From Mesocentrotus franciscanus (lineage: Eukaryota > Echinodermata > Echinoidea > Camarodonta > Strongylocentrotidae), in assembly GCA_037976565.1 (NCBI GenBank), contig CP137671.1:25558197-25622196 (forward strand): a DNA stretch of 64,000 bases, in the 5' to 3' direction. This document shows positions 34,860-45,700 of this stretch, piece after piece; position 1 is the first letter of the stretch, and every line of letters starts with the position of its first letter. The position numbers and the translations under genes were made by a program. The notes beneath the pieces were generated by a model, which saw nothing but the letters and a program-made list of their open reading frames with translations, searched no databases and was not told where the DNA came from.

Positions 34860-35649
34860 CTTAGATTAATATATATAGCGCAGCTACTACGTAAATATAC
34901 TCTACTACTGTGATAAAAAGAAAACAGTGCTACTTTACAGACACACAATCAAAAACAATTCAAAAGCCCCTTGAAGCAAGTGCGGCTTCAACAACATTTT
35001 GAAGACAGCAACAGATGAGGCGTTTCGTATGTCTATTGGTAGGTTATTCCAAAGCTTTGGAGCGGCGTAACTGAGAATTACTTTTGTTTTGTGTGAGGTA
35101 GCTTTAAAAACAGCTTGTCCTGTGTACTTCGCAAGTTACGTGCATATGGATGTGATTTCAAAAAATAAAAATTCAGACAAACAATATGGGGCTTGACCAT
35201 TCAATGCTTTGTTAATAAGCAACAGTATTTTTAATGCAATTCTATGCCGTACTTATTGGCAACCAATGTTACTTAATTAAAACAGGTGTAATATGGGGAA
35301 ATTTTGAGGAATTAGACACAAGTCTTGCATATGCATTCTGAACACGCTGCCAATTGATTATTTGTGTATCTGCCAAGCCAAACAATAATCCATTACAATA
35401 ATCAAACCTATAGCTAATAAATGCACGGACAAGACTTTCGGTGCTTTCCCGGTCTAAGTATCTACGAATATGACGGAGATTGTATAACATGTAAAAGGCA
35501 GATTTGCATGTGTTGGAGGCGTGCTTCTCCATGTTTATACGAGAATCAAACCATACAAACGGATTTCTCACAGGACTTGATGTTTTTACTTCTGAGCCTC
35601 CAACTGTTATATGAGTAATATTTAGCTTTGCAACTTGTCTATAAATCAT
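34860..35649 (-). mobile_element. CR1/jockey-like LINE, reverse-transcriptase 3' end
   Basis: On the minus strand, 35649-35269 is open and reads VRNPFVWFDSRINMEKH, YNLRHIRRYLDRESTESLV, RFDYCNGLLFGL and WQRVQNAYARLV, the classic thumb region of this reverse-transcriptase group. Past a stop, broken frames continue as HWLPI, then APKLWNNLPIDIRNASS and FKMLLKPHLL, the usual C-terminus. The 3' end reads CTGCGCTATATATATTAATC and runs into a TAGATAGATA microsatellite. Pseudogenised. Confidence 0.85.
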
Positions 35650-36689
35650 TCGAGTATCTATTTATGTATCTATCAATCATACGAGTATATATCTACCTAC
35701 CTACATGTACCTGATATGAAAATTCAAAATTAGAAATGTTTGGTTGTGTCAAATTTAAATTACAACATTATTGATTTTTGTTATATTCATTGTTTGCATT
35801 TGTTTGTTATTGTGGTGTTGTGATCCTACGTATTTTTAAAATAATATCATTTAAAAACCAAAACAAATATCTCTCAAATCAATCAATCCAATTAAATAAA
35901 TCCACAAAGCACCATTTCATCATCTACAAAACAACATGTCAATGGCGGAATCGACTTTCATAACCTCGGCCAATCGAAACTGCTTCTCAATCTTTTCACC
36001 ACTTATTCAATTAATTTAAATGGGAACAAAAATAAATCAGTAATCATATAAACCAAAATAAACCCATTGCTACCATAATGAGATAAATGACGACAGACAT
36101 CGCAACTCGAATACAGGATTTCTTGTCTTTATTATTGTAATGATGATCAAAACTCGCATTGAATTAAAATTATCAATAACAAATTATTTACAATAACACA
36201 GATGCACAACATGCAAAATGCTTTGAAGAAACAAAAATCGTAAATTTGCAGCTGATTGTATAATATGCAAGAACACAATAATTCTAGTGATATCAGAGCG
36301 ATAATATATGAATAATAAGATAATGTAATAAAATATAATTTATATATTATGCAATTTGTACAATGTCGCAGCAGTTATCAATCAGCAACCTCGAATTTCG
36401 TTTAAATCCGTTGTCTCATTGATTGTAAAAAGATTGTCAAAAGGAAGTGAACGGGTCTATGTGTTTTGATTATCAAACTCGCCTCTTGGAAATCTAGTGT
36501 AGATCTATTTTGATTATCAATACACCTCTAATTTCCTTTTTCCTATAGGAAATGACCCTCACGATATTTGTCGCTGTGTACTCTCAATTAAAAATAGTGA
36601 TGTGTTGGTGTTTGAGAACCGATATGAATTGAAATGCACAATATAATCTCAACATAAACTTTATAACAAATAATTATTACAACAAAATG
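35650..36689. other. Non-coding, nothing recognised
   Basis: AT-rich; possibly the eroded 5' part of the neighbouring LINE. No frame that I can support. Confidence 0.4.
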
Positions 36690-36860
36690 TGAATAGTAGC
36701 TCAGTGATACAACAGTGGTCTTGTAACTGGTAGGTTCCGGGTTTGAACCAAACTGATGAGTTTGTGAGCTTTGGCATGGTATTGATCTTCGATTACAAAG
36801 TGCTTCAGATAAGACTTTATATTGTAGGTTCTCTATCTGGCTGATATCTACAAGCATGTT
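36690..36860 (+). mobile_element. tRNA-derived SINE, copy 1
   Basis: The tRNA-like head has a box-A region TAGCTCAGTGATACAACAG and box-B GGTTTGAACC (diverged). The body that follows (TTTGTGAGCTTTGG, TCTACAAGC) matches the copy at 36999-37175, which lies in the same orientation about 310 bases away. Confidence 0.75.
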
Positions 36861-36998
36861 TTTGATAAAGATAAAGATACATCAATATTCGCAAAGGTCA
36901 TTTTAAGACGATATGAATTATTACAACATTTAATTTCGGCAGGGTGATACAATTTCCAGATAAGATTGAGACGGATTACGTGTAGCATAGACAATATA

Positions 36999-37175
36999 GG
37001 CGTGATGGCTCAGTGGTAAAGCAGTAGTCTTGTAACCGGTAGACCCAGGGTTCGAACCAAATCGATACGCTAGTGAGCTTTGGTAGACCTCTGCTCTAAA
37101 TCCTGAATTACCAAGTCTCTTAGGAAGAAATACAAGCCAAATGTTCATTGTTGCTTTATCTACAAGCAGTTGCTT
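36999..37175 (+). mobile_element. tRNA-derived SINE, copy 2
   Basis: The head reads GGCGTGATGGCTCAGTGGTA (box A), an anticodon-like loop TCTTGTAAC (TGT) and GGTTCGAACC (box B, 37049-37058). A non-tRNA body shared with copy 1 follows (GTGAGCTTTGG, ATCTACAAGC). The acceptor stem does not pair, so it is a SINE and not a tRNA gene. Confidence 0.8.
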
Positions 37176-37755
37176 TCAACAGGTACGTAAACTAATCATC
37201 AATACACACAAAAAATGATAGAAATAATATAGTTTACTCACATATCCATCTGTACAGTACGCAACAGAATATTGTAAATTGAACGTTGAAAATGCATATA
37301 CCATGATGATCATTGAATATTATGATACATGTAAATTATTTTCGTCGAAAATGTGAATGGACAGGTAGTAATACATTCTATATCCATTATGAATAACGTG
37401 ACACAGTAAATCGGTGTAGAAGAGCTGTTTCAGGCTTACAGAGTAGGTCATTTCAGAAGAAATAAAATTACACAAAACTAAATCTTATTGTGTAACTTAA
37501 AATAGCCTATTGGTTTGAAATTATTGGAATTTCACACAGATTTCTTCATGATATTCAAAGAAATATTGCTACAATTAAGGCTTCGGCACCAAGCAAAACG
37601 CTTCGCTTAAACGAGGACTATAAAAATGGAATTTTACTAGACGGAAAAATTATATTGTTGGATTGTTATATGTAGATATCAATTTCAAGCGGTTTGTAAC
37701 GGGAGGTTACTGAATGCTTGTTTGTTTTTTTAAAAATTTTATTGATTGATTCGAA

Positions 37756-37761
37756 TTTATT
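37756..37761 (-). promoter_or_regulatory. Possible polyadenylation signal (AATAAA)
   Basis: AATAAA on the minus strand about 250 bases past the stop codon of the stand-alone hydrolase; a second one lies at 37738-37743. Confidence 0.4.
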
Positions 37762-38013
37762 CCATTTCATATCAATTGTTTGCACAATAAAGAACATAGT
37801 TGACAAAGTAAGTACAAAATTATGAAATAAAACAGGAACCTACTTCGAAAAGAGGACCAAAACTGGTAAAGACGACGCAAAACCACAAGCATGTCTGGTA
37901 ATGGTAAATGGCACAAACTTAGAAATATCGTGGGACATTATCATTGCATAATCCTTAAGATGTTAATCAGTCAATAAACTGTTTTAAAACACATTGGTGA
38001 CTGAGTCTATGGC

Positions 38014-39797
38014 CTATACCGGTCTGTTGCAATAATCACCATCATCCTGTCCTTGCCATACCTTTTCTGGCGTGGCGTACTTCTCGAGGAATGGCAAAAT
38101 ACGAGGGTACACATCCTTCGAGGCATCCTTCCCCATGACGCAATCCAGGTGTCCATACTCAGGGACCTGGAACCATTCATAGTGCTGATCAGGGTTCGCT
38201 TCCTTGCATCGGATGTAGCTCTGCCTCGTTGCATCGATATCCCAACCTTTGTTCAACGATCCGACGTAATATAAAATTGGTATGTCCAGCTTTTTCATGG
38301 CCTTCCGATACTGTGATGATTGGAGCCGGTTCTTCGAATTGAAATCCGGTATGTAGATGTCGTTGCCCTTGGGATCGGTTAACCGACCCTTCCGGAAGGT
38401 GACCGCGAGATGGTGATAGTACTCGGCGTGTCCGAAGCCGAACCATTCGGTCAAGGTTTCATGAGTTATGTCATTCAGGTTGTGATGTTCCCACATGAGT
38501 CCGAACATTGAGGTTATCCTGTGGCACACGATATTACTGCACTGGTTCTTTTCGTCGAGTGTAGATCGCGCAAGAGCATTGGCCATCGCAGACATTATTT
38601 TTTCTCGCACGTGATCGTTCTTGTCTGTATACGCATTGAGCCCTGAGAATCCGAATGCAACGGCGACGCTATCAAGCCTGGTATTGGCTTTAGCATGGTT
38701 CATGGCTGATGAGATCATGCAGAATCCAGATTGTGAAGCAACGAAGCATCGGATCCTCCTCTTGTCAATATGGCCGCCAAACAAAGCGATGTGCATCGTG
38801 AGAGATCCGATGCAATGTGCGTAGACCTGGAGGTCGGGTGACTCGGTTTCCTTCAGAATAAAATCTACAACAGGTGGGAGGTCTTTCTCTGCAGAGTCGT
38901 GCATTTGAGTAGGCTTCCGATGTGAAGGAAGGGCTACTGAGAACCGAAGCTCTAGAACCCACATATCGTACCCATGCTCGCAGAAGAATTCTACGACACT
39001 CTTGTCTATGGTATCTAATGAGAAAATCCTGCTCGTGACACAGAGTCCATGAAGGAACAGGATTGGTCCCTTGTTACCGCAATTGTAGCGAGTCATCACC
39101 AGAGGCACACCGTCTTTGGCCGTGATATGGTACACCTCGGGCTTGATGCCTTTCAGATTTAGAGGGCGCCTCTCACGCGCCGAAGATTTGGGACAAAACT
39201 GTGTGGGAGAGAACATATCGCAAGTATCGATGAGAACACCACCAAGAAAGAATCCAAGTTTGGCCTTCCACTCCACCTCCAGTTTCTCGTCACCCCCCGG
39301 TCCTGTGATCTCAATGTCTGCAAGCTCTTTGGCAACATCCGCCAGTTTCGTGGAGATATGGCCAGTGGTTAAGGTCTCAGCTTTAAAATTTGGCCCTTTC
39401 TTGATGACAATACCCATTGAAGAGACGTCGGTTGCACCATTCCCGACAAACGTGTCCTCGTGGGCCACTCTAATACCTTTGAAGAAGTAGTCCTTCTCTC
39501 CGAAAGGCAACAGCGTCTCGTAGACCATGCTTTTGAACTCCAAATTGGTTTCGCAGGAGCGTTGAACGTAGAACTTGCCACCAGAAAATGGCACCGGGTC
39601 CTTGGATAACACTGCACAGTTCAGCTCACCGCTGATCGTGGCCTCATGACGAGGAGATTTCTCTATCATATGGATGACGTCATCTGTCTCAATGGTGACT
39701 GTGAAGTCGCATGGATGCTTGGAACCACCTTTGTTCACGAACCCAGTCATGTGACTTGTGTAGCGCCCTCTGAGTTTAGTTCCCTCATTGCCTTTTC
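38014..39797 (-). CDS. Large terminal exon of the paralogous hydrolase
   Basis: 594 uninterrupted codons including the stop, preceded by CTGTCTGTTGAACAG. An internal ATG at 39750 could serve as the start if no upstream exon is used, but the conserved sequence begins about 27 residues earlier (KGNEGTKLRGRYTSH), which argues for splicing from an upstream exon. Confidence 0.93.
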
Positions 39798-42700
39798 CTG
39801 TTCAACAGACAGAAAAAAATACAAGATTACAATAAAATATTAGGATTAGGCACAGAGAGCTAGAGTATCAATCAAATCCTTTATAGTAGCGTGTAAATTT
39901 ATATCTTAATAATTTGACAAATCATATTTCTCTTTTTTACAGAAAGAAATAATTGGTACATGTTAGAATTCCTTCGATTTTTGCGCATATTCATCATTTC
40001 ATTTTGAAATTAGATACACTGTAGCTGCGCTTTGGAGTGCACATAATTATGAGAGGGAGAAAAGAAACGGAAATGGTGACCAAAATATTTGAATGTGTTA
40101 TGATTTCCTTCACATTTTCAAAACATATACAATTACTTCATGTCCTCCCCTCCTCTTTCTCTCTCTATCTCTCTCTCTCCCTCCCTCTCTCTCTCTCCCT
40201 CTCTTTCTTCTCTCTCTCACTCTATCTCTGCCTAAATCTGATAATCTGTTGAATATCAACAAAGTTCAACGTATCATGAAGCAGAAATTGTTCCGTCTCT
40301 TACAATAACTTCAGTGATAAAGCCTCGGGGACGCTGTTATTTCCTATGTTCAAAAATACATTTGCGATTACTGTTGGGTGACACAATGGCACAAAGCATG
40401 GCCTTCATTTACTGAATACGTGCATGATTTTAATTCTCTGCCTAAAAATCCTAGCGGGATTTCATGGGTATTACCATGGTATTACTAACGTATCCAGAAC
40501 ATGGCAAACGAATTGGAAGGGGAGGAGAGGAAAGGAGGAAGAAAGAGGATGGGGTGCGAGGAGAGGAAAGGCGGGAGTGAGAGCAAAATACCTTAAAGGG
40601 CAATCAAACCCTTGTAATAAGTTGATTTGTATGAAAGCAGAAAAAATAACAGAAACAGAATGGCAAAAGTTTGAAATGAACCGGACTAATAGTAAGGAAG
40701 TTATGAATGTTTGAAATATGAGATCACTTCGTCTATGCGAATCTCAAATTGGTAGTTCGGTCAGTGGATTGTGACGTAGGACGTGGATAACTCTCCCATC
40801 TTCCGTGTACAAAAATGTCATTAATTTCTGTTTTTCTCGTAAGTTCCTTCTCCCTTGGGGCACTACTCAAAACACATTATAGATAGCATATTGTTATGGG
40901 TCCTCTAAAAAGAATTGACCCTCCTGAGCAATGAACTTTTGAAAAATTCAAATTTTAGTCATTTTATAGGTTGGAACAAATGGGAGAGTAGTCCGGCACT
41001 ACATCACATTGACATTACCGCTTCAGCCAATTTGAAGTGCCCATACGTACAGTTTTTACACCTTTTTAAAATTCTGAACTTTCTTATATTTAGTCAGATT
41101 CAATTGAAACTTTCCGATCAGCTTGCTTCTCTGATTTTTTTGCTTTCTTTTAGAATAGTTGTTTGGGTTGGATTTCCCTTTTAACTCTAAAAGCGCAAAA
41201 GTTTAAATATCGTTGCGAATTCCCTGGCAAACTGGAGCGAGCGTTTACTGGATGTCGACTCCACCCTTTTATCGATACGCCTGTGAGTCTAGATTAACAT
41301 TTTCACACCAGTTTCACAACCGTTTAGAAAGTGAAAGAAGGAAAAAGGAAACAAGAGAAAGAGAAAGACAAACGGAAAGAAGGTAACAACAGGCAACATT
41401 ATAATTCTCTCGATCCTTTCCCTCCACCTCTCTCTCTCTCTCTCTCTCTCACTCTCTCTCTTTCTCCCTATTTCTCTCTCTCTCTCTCCTGTATGTATGG
41501 CACGCAAACCATTGAGTAAATGGTTCAAAAGTTCGACTTTAGACAGACGTAACGTATGAGATCAAGTGTGAAATTATTGATCCCGGTTGTGGAAGAAGGC
41601 AAACATACTCTATAGTACCATTCGAAACTTGAGCTAGGCTTTTGCTGTTTTTGTAAGGGAATGCAAAATTAACTGAAAAAGTTTAAGAAAGGCATATTCT
41701 CAGAGGCGTTTTCGTGTTAAATCATGTATTGTGTGAGTAAATGTGTGGGGGAGGGGGGAGGGGTAGTAATTTATAACAAATGGCGTAAAGGGTGGTGAGG
41801 TATGACGTCACCAAAAATGTATTTTTGGAATTTCTCAATTTTTTCTTCATTTTCCAAAAGATCACCAAAAATAATGTCCAAATGTAAAAAACCAATTGAA
41901 TAGGTTAAGTATTGGCTGAGATATGACCATCTGAATAAAAAGATTGCCTATGGGAACTCAGTGTTATATTGCTCTGGTTCATAACATTAGGAGCCAGAGC
42001 AATATAACACTGGGTTCCTATAGGAAATCTATTTATTCAGATGGTCATATATCGGGCAATACTTTAAATATTCCATTGGTTTTCGACATCTGGACATTAT
42101 TTTTGATGCTCTTTCGGAAAATGAAGAAAAAATTGAGAAATTCCAAAAATAGATTTTTATGACGTCACAGCTTCTGTACTCTATAGGTCTATTCGCTAGA
42201 GGTGCGTGGGTGTATTGGGAAATAATTGTACCTCTGTAAAGAAAGGGATTGGGCCGTGTGGTATGCTTATTAGAAATATTCCGAGATATCTAAATATTTA
42301 CTTGCAATTGCAAGTCCCACTTCCACTGAAGAATAGGTTTCTTGATAGTTTATGGGCCTACAAACAGGATTAGAGGCATATCCTAACTCTACCCCTTTGC
42401 CGCATACACCACCAAACCAATTAAAATATCCCACCAATTCCTACGACCTTGTACTTGATTATGTCTTTTTTTGAAATCCACTCTTTTCTTCGTCATAATT
42501 TACTCCCTCAAGTATTATAATTCTACTCCCTTCTCTAAAAATGTGCACTTTTTTTCCTTATCAAGTTGATTTTGTCTATATCCTATATGCCTTGAAATGA
42601 CGAATTTGCAAAATTATATTACTTTTGCCGTAACCATGTATGGTAATGCAAGCACCCGGTTACCTAACTAGGACCCTGGCACTGTCATTACAACATATCA

Positions 42701-45700
42701 TTATAACCCTAATGTTGAATACCGCGAATATCGACATGAAAATACGAGTACGATGGATAAAGGTTTTCGTAAATGTCGATAAATTTTCACTGAGAATTCG
42801 CCTAATTTTGGCCTATGATTCATAAAATCTTCCAATGCATTGTTTATTGGTGTCTAAAAGGTGTCATAACAAAATGGTAATACAGTCAAACCTGCTTTAG
42901 TGACCACTTGTCTACAAAGACCACATTTGTTGTTTCCCTTGAAAAGTTTTCTCATTGAAACTTGTACTAAAGGAACCTGTTTAAAAAGACGACCTGTCTA
43001 CAAAGACTACTTTTTGTGTTCCCCTTGGGCGGTCACTATAGACAGGTTTGACTGTAGAACCATAGGCCCATTATGAATACCGCGAATAGAGACATGAAAT
43101 ATAACTACGGTGGATACAAAGTTTTCGTTTATGTCGATAGATTTTCACTAAAGCACTTGCTTTGACCTTTGGTTCATACAATCTTCGGATACGCTGTTGA
43201 GTGGTGTATAAAAGCTGCAATATTTCGAATCAAACCAACGGTTGAATGATATAGGTTCCGAGCAGCGATAACACTTAGATGTGAAATCTTTTATTCTCGT
43301 CTGTGTGTCTAATGTACACTCTAATCGTTGATACAATGGGGAATACAATGCACCGTTACTAAACAACATGTAGGCTTATTTGGGCATAGATCATGCTCTT
43401 GATCAGGCGAGGCGGAAATAAATACCCCCTTTTTTCCTTCAAAAGTACAGCCGATATCTATATAAGGAAATCATTGGAGCTTCTGAATAGGAACAAATAA
43501 CATACACAGTTAGTTGCCCACAAAGTTGCGATAAAGTTTCTACTCATGAAATGATTGTTACAATGTGATTTATTATTGATAGATACAAATTATATCTTCT
43601 CAAAGCTTTATCGATCAATCAAAACATTCATAGAGATTTATATATCAATAATGTTTTGAGAAGATATAAACGCTATCTTTCAAGAATAAATCACATTATC
43701 ACGTCACAATCATTTCATAAAAAGAGTACTGGCAGGAAAATTTACTTCAACTTTATGGGCAACCGTGTATTTCATATAATCTGTGATTTTGTGATTTTCA
43801 ACTTTGGTAAACTCTCCTTAGACTAGACTGTATGTTTCAAATATCAAATACAATTTTTTTTTTTTAAATCACCTTTTTTGTTCATATTGATGAAGTTGAA
43901 TTCATTTCCTATGGTAATGCATATTGGCATTTTTTTTTAAATATCAATTTACCTTGCTATTACATAGACGGGCAATTAAAACTACCTCTTTGGTATAAAA
44001 AAAAGGATAGATGCACAGATCTACTGAACAATAAAAACTTGCCCATGTCCTTGTCTGTTTCCCGAAATCTTCCCTTCTACAAATAAACGTATGTTTAAGC
44101 AGAACTTAACCTTAGTAATACGAGGAACTTTAATGACATAAATTACAACCCAGTAAGTTGGCAGTAACGTATGCTTCGTAGAAATCAAACAAACAAAAAG
44201 GGTTAAAATTACATGATGAGGGATCAAAGTACAAATGTATTTCTTTGTTTGATATCAGATTATATCTTTCATTATTTGATAATATTTAACCATATTCAAT
44301 AGTTTCGAGATTATCTTGCTTTTAAATCATCTAACATAAAACAACTAGTTCACTAATTAATACTACATGCAGTGACATGTATCATGTTTCAAATTCAGCA
44401 ACACCCAGTACCACCAGGAAGTGTCATAATCAAGGATGTTTAGAAACTGATCTATTTAAGCAGAAAGCGTGATGTGAAATCTGAACTAACGTAACTTTCT
44501 GTTTTGGAAAGTTTTGTACATATATCATTGATGGAAGATTTTCTGTTCCTGTTTTACTATTATTGTCATTTAATTAATTTCCTAATCAAATTACATTTTG
44601 AAATGAATAATTTAAGATGCACTTCTTCATATACATAATAGGAAACGTAATCTGTTCGGATCAAAGTATTAGACAGCACTAAAGGCAGTCCTTATTAGGA
44701 TTCTTCTAGCTAGAAAACCTTATATGGTCAGACAGTGTATCGTGCTTAATAATGACAAAGGCATTTGGAAGAAGTCAGCACCAGGAAATTGAGTCGAAAT
44801 CTACGCTTATTGTTAACATGGTAAGAGCGGCAGAAAGAAAGACAACAATAACCTAACGCAAAGGACAGGGTGCCAATTAACGACGATTTGGTTGGTCATA
44901 AAATGTGATTAACGGAGCGAGGGTCTCTATTTGAGGCGTAGATAAAGGGCGCACAGGAGACAAGTTCCCCCGCCTAAAATGGTGAAACAACCAGATGACT
45001 AGAAAAATGAGAGAAAACAGAGGGAAAAAGACAAAGGTGGAGAAAAAAAGACCCCTTATACAACCTCCCGTTAATCAATGACCTTGTTTAATGTGTATTT
45101 ACCCACCTAGTCACAAACCGAGAAAATATTTAACCGATTCCATACCAACCACTTCTGGATAACTCGGGGTAATGTACATATTTTTTGTTCGGTCTTGAGT
45201 TGGTCTAATCGGAGTGACTGCGGGGAGAGAAGGGGGAGAGGAGGGGGAGAGGAGGGGGATGGTTGGGGTAAGACCGATTTCCCTCCATGATCTCTGTTCC
45301 CCCACTCAATGCCTGGACCTAAGCTATACGCCACTGAAGATTATTATCAATGATATCAATCGTGATGTTGGGATAGCCTATATAGTTAGCATACGGAAAT
45401 CCAGTTGAATACGGATCTATTTCTGCCTTTTACAATATTTCCACAATGGTAACTGTAAACTTACAACAAGATTCTAAGAATCGGGATATTACGGATACAA
45501 TTATCATATATTCGTCATGACACTCCCCCGAATAAAAATAGAAATGTCCATTGATATGATATCCGTAATGATTGTCGGCCAATACGGTCGATTGAGTATA
45601 TCAAATTTACGTACTATTATAAGAATCGCTTCTTAAATTATTTAACTATGGGTAACCCGATGAGGGATATGGTCTGTAGCCTGAAAAGGTATATGCACTA

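Noticed and set aside
36999..37070. tRNA gene with TGT (Thr-like) anticodon
   Set aside because: Box A and box B are good, but the acceptor stem does not pair, and a SINE body shared with 36690-36860 follows.
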